NCBI GenBank assembly: GCA_004194705.1
Contig: SADC01000312.1
Coordinates: forward strand, 124,001-188,000
DNA length: 64,000 nucleotides
DNA from: Ditylenchus dipsaci
Taxonomy: Eukaryota; Nematoda; Chromadorea; Rhabditida; Anguinidae
Direction of reading: 5' to 3'
The position numbers and the translations under genes are program-made. This document shows positions 20,512 to 30,127 of the stretch, in pieces (the stretch's first letter is position 1; each line of letters begins with the position of its first letter). A model generated the notes under the pieces. It was not told where the DNA came from. It ran no database searches and saw only the letters and a list, made by a program, of their open reading frames with translations.

Positions 20512-23489
20512 ATGGCTTTCAATGTGGATAATGTCTGGCTAGCTAATGTGCTTGCTCAAACTCAGAAAACACTTCAAACAGCTAACCAGGTATGATAATT
20601 TGTTAAGCTTCATATTTTCACTATACCCTCTAATCTTTACTCTTTTTAGGGTGTTTTGTCGCTATCAAACAAAAGAGAGCAATGCCTAATCGTCAACAGC
20701 TACGAATACAGAAAGGGCCGCGTCATCAATTCGGGAACGGTTCAGAAGTGGAGATGCATAAACCGTGCGTGTAATGGAACTGCAAAAACAAGCTTCGGCT
20801 CTCTGGAAAATTTGCTCCTTCTCAATCCACATGTTTGCAGACAAAGTCCTAATGCTTTTGTGGTATTTTTTGTTCCCTTTTTACTGCAGTAATTTCAAAT
20901 TAATAGCGACGTGATGTCATAGCCAAAATCAAATCAGCTGCGATTGCTAACTTTGGATCTTACTCAACAGGAATAGTCGCTTCCGGGAAAAATGGGCTAA
21001 CAGATAACCAGTTGCTGTCTCTTCCAACCAATAAAGCATTGCAAGACCGCATGTTGCGAAAAAGAAACCAGTGGGGACAAGCAGTGTCGACAAGCCTGTC
21101 AGTGAGATTGAATGGTTGGAATGGCTGGGGGAAACTTGCCAAAAACGAAATTTGCCAAATACGAAATTTGCCAAAACGAAATTTGCCAAAACGAAATTTG
21201 CCAAATCGAAATGCGCCAAAACGAAATATGCCAAAACGAAATTTGCCGAAACGAAATTTGGCCAACGAACCAACAGGGGGGACCAAGGCAGTTTTTACGT
21301 TTTTTTCGAAATTTTCGAAACTGTGTCCTAACCACCTAAAACCCCCAAACAACCAAAATCACCTAAAACAGCAAAAACCACCCAAAATTACACTAAACAA
21401 CTCAAAACACCCCAAACCACCCGAAACCATCCGAAACTAAACTAAACAAAAATTTTGCGGGAATTTGAATTTTTAGTCTGAACCAACCAAACCAAGTGGT
21501 CGTCGACTTGGATCGAAATTTTTTTTTACGTTTTTGGATTCCAAATCCTATTTTCTGGACTTATTCGTGGACGCTGAACATGGTTTGACAGTGGTAAAAT
21601 GCCGTTTTCTCAGTTATTTTTGAGTTTTGGCAAATAATTGATTTTACCAAAATCAATTATTCCCCAAAACTCAAAAATTTCTTCATAAAACGTGATTTTA
21701 CCACTGTCAAACCATGTTCAGCGTCCACGAATAAGTCCAGAAAATAGGATTTGGAATCCAAAAACGTAAAAAAATTTTCGATCCAAGTGGACGACCACTC
21801 GGTTTGGTTGGTTCAGACTAAAAATTCAAATTCCCGCAAAATTTTTGTTTAGTTTAGTTTCGGATGGTTTCGGGTGGTTTGGGTGTTTTGAGTTGTTTAG
21901 TGTAATTTTGGGTGGTTTTTGCTGTTTTAGGTGGTTTTTGGTTGTTTGGGGTGGTTTTAGGTGGTTAGGACACAGTTTCGAAAATTTTGAAAAATACGTA
22001 AAAACTGCCTTGGTCCCCCTGTTGGTTCGTTGGCCAAATTTCGTTTCGGCAAATTTCGTTTTGGCATATTTCGTTTTGGCGCATTTCGATTTGGCAAATT
22101 TCGTTTTGGCAAATTTCGTTTTGGCAAATTTCGTTTTGGCAAAACATACGTTTGGCAAATTTCGTTTTTGGCAAGTTTCCCCTAGCCGTTGGAATACTTC
22201 ACGCAAACTAAAAACGGTGACAGGTTTTTGCTGCATGACTCTAGGTAAAATCTTTATTGATCGCTTTTCTTGATTTTAAAATTCTAGAGCGACTGAAGCA
22301 CGAATGCCCCCAATATTTATTTTCCTGTCTTCGTCTGGTCTTCGTCTGCTGCGGGAGAACTACCGTTGGGCTCTTGATGGGACCTTTTTCTGCGCACCAA
22401 AGCATTTGTCCAGCTTTACACTATCAACGTGTTTTTTGGGGAAACAACGCTGCCTTGCGTATACGCTTTGCTACCGGACAAGTCTGCTGCCACATATGTG
22501 CGAATGTTTCAAGTTTTGAAAAATCTCGATCTTCAGCCACAATCAATCATGATCGGTAATTTTCCGTATGGTATCATTCACGTATAAATCCTTGTTGTGA
22601 TTAAGATTTCGAATTCGCTGTCATTAACGCATTAGAGGAGGTTTTCGAAGATTTCGCAGCAAGTTTCTGCTTGTTTCATTTGTCTAAGAACGCATTTGCC
22701 AATGTTCAGGCAAGAATTTGAATAAAGAGCATGTTTTCATTACTGAAATCTCATTGTTTTCAGTCAAAGCACCTTCGCGCCGCCTATGACGATACTAATG
22801 CTCGTGAACTGTTACGGTGTCTACCATCCTTGGCATTTCTTCCAGAACAAGATGTTGCTCGTTGCTTTGATGAAATTAAAGAAGCCTTGCAGACTACGCC
22901 CGTGTTTCAGGAACTGAACCTTGAAAACAATTTACAAGGTAATTACCTAGAATTTCGAATTGTCTATTTATTGGTGTTTTAAGACTATTTGCACTACTTT
23001 GAGAAGACCTACATACGCCGTCGTGTCCGTGGGTTTCCAGCTGATGGCCTATTTCCGATACAGCTGTGGAATTGTCATGCTGCCGCAATTAATGGATTAC
23101 CAAGAACCAACAATCACGTTGAGGGATGGCACAAGGGATTCAACGAACGCTTCCAAAAGTCCAATATGAATTTGAGCCAATTCATTGTTCGTCTGAAGCC
23201 GAACAAGAAAAGACACGTCAACTGGTTGTTCGGTATATTCGCTTTTGCTTTGGTTATCAGGTTCTGAATTAATAATTTATTGTTCAGAGCTAGAGTGAAT
23301 CCAGCAGAAGCTCTTCGTCAGCCTCGCCGACCAGAATATGAAATGCGGGAGGCCAACATAAAGCTTTTGGTGCGCAATTATCAGTGGGATCAACGAATGA
23401 ATTTTTTGAGAGCCATACAGCATCACCTTGTCAAGCTTCCATTTACGCGGCAGGAAGAAGAAGAGAACCATGAGGACGAAGATCTCTAA
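20512..23489 (+). pseudogene. MULE transposase with FLYWCH zinc finger, decayed
   Basis: Exons include 20512-20589, 20650-about 20866 and about 20907-21122. Coding resumes at 22196 after the foldback and continues in pieces to 23489. The N-terminal part is a FLYWCH-type zinc finger (EYRKGR, then WRCINRACNG, then NPHVC). The middle has the MULE DDE-type start YRWALDGTF and later SIMI/DFEFAVINALEEVF. The C-terminal part has the family's LWNCHAAAINGLPRTNNHVE and GWHKGFNERFQKSN. The end is acidic. Such enzymes cut and paste their own element using the terminal repeats. Breaks: a 1,065-bp foldback in an exon, a frame change near 21070 and a likely one-base deletion near 22401. It is therefore not functional as read. 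Confidence 0.82.
21123..22187. mobile_element. Foldback element inside the MULE transposase
   Basis: The ends GGCTGGGGGAAACTTGCC and GGCAAGTTTCCCCTAGCC are inverse with one mismatch, and the flanks are a perfect 8-bp duplication GTTGGAAT (21115-21122, 22188-22195). The whole element is a near-palindrome of about 530-bp arms. Each arm begins with ATTTGCCAAAACGAA units (15 bp), then a block of AAACCACCC-type motifs, then a core shared with 43410-43690 (GGTTTGACAGTGGTAAAAT). It makes the long ORFs seen on both strands, none of which is a gene. Confidence 0.92.
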
Positions 23490-23881
23490 ATTGATGTTAT
23501 TTTTCTGTTAGCGTTATTGAGTTCTTTTGCTTTTGAAATAAAAGTCTGTTATTTGTGGGAAAAAAATTCAGCTTGAACTTTTTTAAATTCAGGTCGATAA
23601 GTATTAAACTCAAGAAGACCGCGACGGTCATACTTCCTATCAGAGGGGCAAAGATCAGATCAGATCAGTTCAGATCAGATCAGATCAGTTCAGATCAGAT
23701 CAGATCGCCGAAGATCAGATCAGATCAGATCAGATCAAGATCAGATCAGATCAGATCAGATCGGCATAATATTTTTTTTCTTTAATTTAGTCAAATTTCA
23801 CACTCTAAGTCAAAATTTTACGGCGAAACGTATTTTATACAAAGTTGAAAGAAGATCAGATCTATTTAGATCAGATCAGTT

Positions 23882-23985
23882 CAGATCGGGTCAGATCGGG
23901 TCAGATCGGGTCAGATCGGGTCAGATCGGGTCAGATCGGGTCAGATCGGGTCAGATCGGGTCAGATCGGGTCAGATCGGGTCACA
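23882..23985 (+). repeat. Tandem repeat (TCAGATCGGG)n
   Basis: About ten head-to-tail, almost perfect copies of a 10-bp unit, inside the left arm of the 23641-25182 element. The right arm has no equally long array, so this expansion looks recent and one-sided. Confidence 0.9.
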
Positions 23986-24139
23986 TCGGCTGAGATCGGC
24001 TTACATTTTTTTCTTTAATTTTGTCAAATTTCACACTTTGAGTCAAAGTTTTACGGCGAAACGTATTTTACAGTCAAAAAGAAAGGTTTATTGTGTTTTT
24101 AACTATATATTTAATTACAACTTTTGTCGGTAGATTTTT

Positions 24140-24430
24140 TTCGGCTGGAAAACTTTTCATTCGGACACTGGATTCGTGTTCAGCATGGTCTTCATAAAGT
24201 AAAGCTTCTTTTGAAATTTCAGAGTCACTGTCAAATTTTGAATTTCGTTCAAGATAATTAACATTTGAATTTAAAATTTCAATCTTAATTGTCTTGAGCG
24301 GAAATCAAAATTTGACGGGGACTCTGAAATTTTGAAAGAAGTTTTATAAGCAAATCGACCACGCTGAACACGAATGCAGTGTCAGAATCAAAAGTTTTCC
24401 CAGCGGAAAAAAAGTTATAAAAATTTGTGT
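24140..24430. repeat. Palindrome within the AGATC element
   Basis: GACACTGGATTCGTGTTCAGCATGG...TCAGAGTCACTGTCAAATTTTG is mirrored on the right. The shared theme (a disrupted GTGTTCAGCATGGTC next to CAAATTTTGA) also occurs in the palindromes at 34463-34932 and 61978-62222, pointing to one family. Confidence 0.6.
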
Positions 24431-25837
24431 CACAACTTATATATTCATTTTGCACATTTTGTCATAACTTGACAATGAACTATAGTTGCATTCAAAGCCA
24501 AAATGACAGTGACATTCTGCTCTTTGTTTTTGTTTTGATTATTCAGCTATATTTTATCTCTGCACAAAGTTTTTTGCTTGTAAAAAGTAAGAATGGAGCG
24601 TTTTGAAAATCGCTACTCCAATAAACAAGTGGTGATTTATCTTAAACCTTCAAATCGAAAGAGTCAATGGTTAGTATTTTCAAAAAGCTAAATTCCTGGC
24701 GGTCATTTTGGTATATTATGAGCGTGGGTGTAGTATGACCATCATGGCGCATTAATTGAAAACCTGTAGGTACCCAGCTGGATTTTGACCCTGCACAATG
24801 TGTTACCTCCCGGACCCTTTTACACCTACTTCATCAATGATTGTAGCAAAAAGGAGCCCCGCCATCGTGTTCACCGGGAAATTCTGCACAGTAATCAACA
24901 ACCGATCTGAACTGATCTGAACTGATCTGAACTGATCTGATCTAAATCGATCTGATCTTTTCCCAACTCTGTGTAAAATACGTTTCGCCGTAAAATTTTG
25001 ACTTAAAGTGTCAAATTTGACAAAATTAAAGAAAAAAAATATTATGCCGATCTGATCTGATCTGATCTGATCTTGATCTGATCTGATCTGATCTTCGGCG
25101 ATCTGATCTGATCTGAACTGATCTGATCTGATCTGATCTGAACTGATCTGATCTGAACTGATCTGATCTTTGCCCACCTCTGCTTCCTATTCACCAGAAT
25201 TTCTAAAATTCTTTATTCTTGATCTTTCTCATCTCAATAAAAAATTAATATTCTCAATAAAGCAACCAGAAAATTATTATAGTCCACTATCTGTTTTTCA
25301 TGATATAATATGTTAAATGGAGGCGGGCACTCATGAATTGCGCGCAAATGAGTGGGCGCAAATGAGTGGGCGCAAATGAGTGGGCGCAAACGAGTTGGGC
25401 GCAAACGAGGTGGGCGCAAACGAGTTGCGCGCAAATGAGTGGGCGCAAATGAGTGGGCGCAAATGAGTTGGGCGCAAATGAGTACGAACCAGTCAAACCT
25501 CCCAATAACGAACCCCAAAAGTTCGTTCCCGCCTAGGGTCCGACACTTTTTTTACCTCGATTTTTTAAATTTTTCTATTTCTGTTTTCAAAGTATGACTG
25601 CAAATATCGTCAGGATTACGATTTTGCCAATATTTTTAGCGAAAGAAAAAACTTTTGACCTTAAAAAAGCAAAACCTCCTATTAACGGAACCGTATTTTC
25701 GAAAAATCTTACGTTAATGGGAGGTTTTGTTTTTTTAAGGGCAAAAGTTTTTTCTTTCACTAAAAAAATCTGCAAAGTCGTAATCCTGACGATATTTGCA
25801 GCCAGACTTTAAAAAAAGCAATAGAAATTTTGCCGCT

Positions 25838-26655
25838 ATTCCATTGTACACCCCCCCCCTCAAAACCAAGGGGGGCCATTTTTTTGGCTGCTTTACCATG
25901 TTTTTCAACTCGGGCCGTGGCAAAAATAGACTCTATGTGCATTTTATGATCAAGTGTACTTCTCGGAATCATGTCTAAGGTAAGTGCGTGCGCGTATCTC
26001 TAACTCTAACCCCTTCGGGGGCGCAGGGGGTTGGGGGCTTGGAGTTGAGATGCGCACACCCACATACCTTAGACACAAATCACTCGAAAGTGACTCTGGA
26101 TGCATGAAAAAGCATGCATACCAGAGTTATTTATGCGGTAGGCCCCAGTATTCAAAACTATGTTCAACATCTTCAATTTTCGGCCGAGAAGGGTCTACCC
26201 CCTCCTCCGGCTTTTGGCTTCGAGCCAGAGGCTCAGCCATCCAAAATTCTGCCTTCGCCTCCACAGAGTCCTGGCTCAGGCACAACCACCTCGAGACCCC
26301 CACCGGATGACCCTTGTGGTCCTTTTGAGTACTTAGGATTTGGGTCCTCCACAAGTTGCTGGGTTTGAGGGTGCATGTAAAGGTATATATTAAGTGGTGG
26401 ACCCCAAGTTGCTGGGTTTGAGGGTGCCTTATACCCTTATTAATTAGTGGCCCCTGTTTTGTCCCTTCCCTCCCAATACAGCCCTTAAACCCTATTTAAA
26501 TGGCTTTCCTGGTCCTTTTATGGCAAAATTATTGTGTAAGGGGTGGGGTATATTACATAAAATGGTTTTTGAGTGCATATAAAAAGTTGGTTTTCGGGGG
26601 GGGGGGGGTGTACAATGGAACAGGTCATTATTTTGGGGGGGGGGGGGTACAATGG
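25838..26655. mobile_element. Nested MITE with ATTCCATTGTAC ends
   Basis: ATTCCATTGTACACCCCCCC at the left is mirrored by GGGGGGGTACAATGGAAT at the right, inside the pogo-like element. It contains a copy of the TCTAAGGTAAGTG hairpin repeat (25973-26080) and CCTACCGCATAA, the same unit found at 28700 and 29050. Confidence 0.6.
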
Positions 26656-26804
26656 AATAGTGCCGAAATTTTTTTAAAAAATCGAGGTAAAAAAGTGTCG
26701 GACCCTAGGCGGGAATGAACTTTGGAGTTCGCTATTGGGAGGTTTTGACTGTATAATTAATGTAATATAGAAGTGTGGGTATGTAGTGGATGAACAGAGG
26801 CAGG

Positions 26805-26972
26805 AGTAGTTACCACACAATTTGTATCATTGATTATTTACGAACCCCCTGTCCTTGATTGTGCATGAAAAGGACTTAATTTTGAATTTACCGCAAAATT
26901 TTCCCGCACAATCAAGATTGACAGGGGGGGTCGTAAATCAATCAATGATACAAATCTGTGTGGTTAACTACT
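26805..26972. mobile_element. MITE inserted in the CNG C-linker exon
   Basis: The arms AGTAGTTACCACACA...ATCATTGATTATTTACGA and their inverse end in TGTGTGGTTAACTACT. The flanks are a perfect 6-bp duplication GGCAGG (26799-26804, 26973-26978). Removing the element plus one GGCAGG restores the CNG reading MNRGRAEIQQLMDGIKFYMN. The element is 168 bp. Confidence 0.85.
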
Positions 26973-27996
26973 GGCAGGGCTGAAATACAACAGTTGATGG
27001 ATGGAATCAAGTTCTACATGAACTACAGGTTTCACATTCTATTCCTTTATGCTAACCTTAAATTCCACGCAAAATGATTAGGCATGTGTCAACAGACATT
27101 CAAAGGAGGGTCATGGACTGTGTGGGCTATATTCAGCAACATGCCATGATCAGCGATGAAAATGTAAGTAGTGAAACTATTTTTAGAAAAACAAAATTAT
27201 GGCTGAGACTATTCCCGAAAATATTGTGCCTTTCCGTTGTACTAATATAATTTTTTGGAAATTTCAGCTGATTATGGACAGTATTCCTCCTCGTCTGCAA
27301 GGCGAGCTGGCTGTAAGTATCGGATTGTCTGTGATAAATCATTTTAAACATCTTCTTTGAAGGTCCACCTGCACATGGATAATCTGAGAAAAGTGGAGTT
27401 ACTGGCGGACTGTGAAGCTAGTCTGCTGTATGAACTGGTTCTCCGCCTTCAAATGCACATGTTTGCTCCTAACGACTTTTTGTGCCGGAGTGGAGATGTG
27501 GCTAAGGTTTTGCTTTTTGAACTGAAAGCAAAGTTCAATAAAATTTATTGAAAAAACAATCAGCATGAGAAAAAATTACAAAAGCCATTTCGCTTGTTCC
27601 AACATCCCTTTCCCTGCGGCCATGTAGACCTTCAAATACAGGGTCCAAACCACAGAAGGAAACAAGCAAAATTTGTTCGAAATCGGCTGTAGGCTGTATA
27701 AAGCCTAAAGAAATGATTTCTCTTCTGTGTACCCAAACAAAATTAGTACGATTCAGGAAATGTTCATTGTGAAAAGTGGGACATTAGAGTCCATCTCTTC
27801 AATCGGCCTATTGCTAGAAACACTCAAAGAAGGCTCCTACTTTGGAGAATTGTCCATTTTAAAAGTGATGGATCAAAACCGCTCTAACAGGAGGCTCCAC
27901 TCTTTGCGCTCAGTGGGCTACTCAGAAGTTTATGTGCTCAAGCAAGAAGATGTTTTGGAAGTGCTCTGCGACTACCTGAAGCCAGGAACAAATTAA

Positions 27997-28690
27997 TTTT
28001 GAAAGGTTTGATTTTATGAAGGGAATTTTTTTACTGACTATCAAGTTAAAAATGTTATTTTAAACCACAACTGTTCAAGAGCGCGCCCCCGCCAAAAAGT
28101 ATTTTTTCTCTAAGTATACTTTTTTGATTTTCACCTATTTCACACCTTTTGCACCGACAAGCCAAGTGTATTTGACTACTTCGCGGCCAAAGACCAACGC
28201 ACTCTGTATTGCAATGGATTTAGGTAAAAAAATCAGATGAACCGAAATAGCTGGGCTTAGAGAAAGATACTCTTTGGAGGAGGCGGGCACTTTTGCTTTT
28301 ACGATTTTAAACAACTTTAAATTACATGACCACTGAAAATGTGACTGGGATGCAGGTCTAGAACTTGATTAGTCACAAACTGTCTCAGCAAGTTAACTGA
28401 CTTGGCCGAAAACTACAGGGCGGTCCAAAAATGGTACTTTTATAGTCCCCCCCCCCCCATACTCGGATTTTTTGAAAAATGACCCAAAATCACCTCTCGA
28501 ACTAATTTTTTCTGCACAACAAGGTCCGAGAAGCATTTCTTAACACTTTCTGAATAAAAATTTGAAAGTTTGTCAAAAAAATTGCCTTCCACCCCTCAGG
28601 CAAAGATGGTCTTTTTAGGGTATTTTTCACCAATTTTTAGCCTTTTTCAAGTCAAATGAAGGTAAAAATGATAGATTTTGAACAAATTTT
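27997..28690. other. Between CNG end and hairpin repeats; one possible exon
   Basis: A stretch at about 28163-28222 reads PSVFDYFAAKDQRTLYCNGF in frame and is followed by a GTAAAA donor, so it may be an orphan exon of an unknown gene; support is weak. Near 28420-28445 is a solo repeat end (CAGGGCGGTCCAAAAATGG) with a poly-C run. Confidence 0.25.
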
Positions 28691-28694
28691 TACT

Positions 28695-29260
28695 TTCTGG
28701 GGCCTACCGCATAAATAAACTCTGGTATGCATACATTTTTTATGCATTCAGAGTCACTTTCGAATGATTTGTGTCTAAGGAATGTGTGTGTTCGCATCTC
28801 AACCCCAAGCAACCAAGCCACCTGCGCCCCTGAAGGCGGCGCAGGGGGACACGGACGTTTCGTCCTCAGGACGTTTCGTCCTCAGCCGTTTCGTCCTCAG
28901 CCGTTTCGTCCTCAAGACGTTTCGTCCTCAGCCTCGTCCTTGTCTAAGTATAACCAAAACTTTATTTTTTGCACAAGAAAACAAAAAAAGCAACTTAAAC
29001 AAGTATCCAGATACCCTAAAAGATGTGATTTGAACATAGTTTTGAATACTGGGGCCTACCGCATAAAGAAACTCTGGTATGCATATATTTTTTCATGCAT
29101 CCAGAGTCGCTTTCGAGTGATTTGTGTCTAAGGTATGTGGGTGTGCGCATCTCAACCCCAAGCAACTAAGCTCCCTGCGCCCCGAAGGAGGCGCAGGGGG
29201 CTTGGTTGGTTAGAGATGCGCGCACAGACTTACCTTAGACATAATTCCGAGCAAGACTCT
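28695..29260. repeat. Two copies of a hairpin repeat with TCTAAGGTATGTG
   Basis: Units at 28695-28850 and 29048-29250 share GGCCTACCGCATAA, ACTCTGGTATGCAT, TTTGTGTCTAAGG and CGCATCTCAACCCCAAGCAA, then CCTGCGCCCC...GGCGCAGGGGG. In the second copy the right arm (GCTTGGTTGGTTAGAGATGC...ACTTACCTTAGACA) closes a 130-nt hairpin. Between them, at 28855-28935, is a tandem GGACGTTTCGTCCTCA repeat. Other copies: 25973-26080, 50536-50610, 52915-52965 and 54417-54482. Confidence 0.75.
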
Positions 29261-29614
29261 TGATCAAAAATACATTTAGAGAGTCTTTTTGGGGGGGGGG
29301 CGCAATGGAGAGCGTCGACTGTAGTTGAGGTTTAGGGCTACCAAATGAGCTATTGACTGAGTGAAAAGCGAGTTTTCATCATTTTTCTGATCTGTAAAGG
29401 CATTTCTCGCTTATTTATTCTCGAATTTCTTTTCCCTGAAAAAGACCTTTCTGATAATTGGACCGGAAGAACGAAAAGTCAGATTCAGACTACCGACTTC
29501 CGATTCCTACCTCCATTGTGAGCGAGCCTTGATATAAGATTGTTCGAAAAGATCTTTTTAATTCAGTAGCGTAGTCAGGGAGTGCCCATCCGTCAGAATT
29601 TTTCACTGATCGGT
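29261..29614. other. Unassigned spacer
   Basis: Nothing coding is seen. A poly-G run followed by CGCAATGGAGAG near 29290 may be a broken end of the ATTCCATTGTAC/CATTGCACAATGG family. Confidence 0.35.
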
Positions 29615-30127
29615 AAAACAAAAGGCTCATACTGATTTGGTTTGCGAAAAGGCTGAAATATGCCACGAAAAAGATTATTTCTGCCACGAAAAACGACATA
29701 CCACGAAAAAGCGGATATAAGCCACGAAAAAGCTGAAATATACCATGAAAAAGCTGAAATGTGCCACGAAAAAAATTATTTATGCCTTTTTCTGTCCAAG
29801 ACCGACCAAATTTTGCAATATTTTGCAAGAATTCAAATTTTTTAATCATGAAATAACTTGGACCCTCAGAATCCCACCCCGGAATGGCCAGAAGCCCCTG
29901 AAAGTTGTTTTTTTGGGGGTTTACCATAGTACGCAAAACCTATAAAATGACAATTTTCTGACAATTTTTCTGGCGTTTTGAACATATAAAATTTACTTGT
30001 AAATTTTATAGGTATTTTTATAGGTTTTTTATAGGTGTTTTATAGGTTTTTGTAGGTTTCGTTATTTCATTGTATCTTCACTGTTTTACTTATAATTTTA
30101 CATCTAAAGTCACGTTATATCGTAGTT

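Larger units (their letters stand above)
23641..25182. mobile_element. hAT-like element with AGATC repeats inside the MULE
   Basis: The ends CAGAGGGGCAAAGATCAG and CTGATCTTTGCCCACCTCTG are hAT-type and inverse. The flanks are a perfect 8-bp duplication CTTCCTAT (23633-23640, 25183-25190). Both ends are long AGATCAGATC / GATCTGATCT arrays. Inside are a (TCAGATCGGG) array, a mirrored block with TTTACGGCGAAACGTATTTT, and another palindrome (24140-24430). No transposase was found, so it is non-autonomous. It lies 152 bp after the MULE transposase stop. Confidence 0.9.
20256..25489. mobile_element. FLYWCH-MULE transposon with minisatellite ends
   Basis: It starts GTTGCTACTCATTTGCGCCC and ends GGGCGCAAATGAGTACGAAC, flanked by a perfect 10-bp duplication CAGTCAAACC (20246-20255, 25490-25499). 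Each end is an array of CTCATTTGCGCCCA-type units (14-15 bp, about ten), inverse to each other (20264-20405 and 25339-25481). It encodes a FLYWCH-plus-MULE transposase, now broken, and carries two later insertions: a foldback in the transposase and a hAT in the 3' part. Total 5,234 bp. Confidence 0.9.
20246..26751. mobile_element. Pogo-like element split by a MULE
   Basis: The original left tip CAGTCAAACC survives at 20246-20255, before the MULE, and continues at 25490 as CAGTCAAACCTCCCAATAAC. The right end is TATTGGGAGGTTTTGACTG at 26751. TA lies on both outer sides (20244-20245, 26752-26753). Without the MULE it is about 1.26 kb. The inner block GTTCGTTCCCGCCTAGGGTC and its inverse near 26690-26730 are shared with several MITEs here. 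No transposase was recognised in it. Confidence 0.8.
15808..27996 (+). pseudogene. Cyclic-nucleotide-gated channel, interrupted by transposons
   Basis: Exons: 15808-15962, 16041-16367 (S1-S2), 17018-17122 (S3, PTDLILLLVDHEYSIMR, S4 start RVNRLLKF), 17170-17226 (RTNYPN), 17301-17375 (S5, HWNAALYF), 17639-17813, 18048-18159 (pore, SIYWSSLTLTTSGQQ), 18756-18782 plus 20058-20113 (S6, FDSIVGVLVFAVIVG), 26771-26804 plus 26979-27028 (C-linker), 27082-27163, 27268-27312, 27363-27506 and 27757-27996 (cyclic-nucleotide-binding domain, EGSYFGELSIL, NRRLHSLRSVGYS). Order and spacing follow the CNG family, which passes cations in sensory cells when cAMP or cGMP binds. Breaks: a hAT element inside the S6 codons, a 168-bp MITE in the C-linker exon, an in-frame TAG at 26784-26786, and no in-phase GT-AG at the S4 junction (17122/17170). 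The pore has GQQ where vertebrate CNGA has GET. Two very large introns hold nested elements. It is probably a recently decayed paralogue. Confidence 0.82.

Noticed and set aside
21012..22236. Long open frames on both strands (repeats like NLPKRNLPKRN)
   Set aside because: Produced by ATTTGCCAAAACGAA repeats of a foldback element inside the MULE.
23555..25177. Frames rich in RSDQIRSDQ
   Set aside because: Translation of AGATC tandem arrays at the ends of the 23641-25182 hAT.
18783..26972. Programmed DNA elimination (ciliate-type excision of the in-gene elements)
   Set aside because: The elements have ordinary transposon TSDs of several lengths and one gene has a stop codon; ageing insertions explain the data without a new excision system.
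28855..28935. Hammerhead ribozyme (inverse strand CTGAGGACGAAAC)
   Set aside because: CUGANGA and GAAAC are separated by one base only, so stem II is missing; it is a simple tandem repeat.
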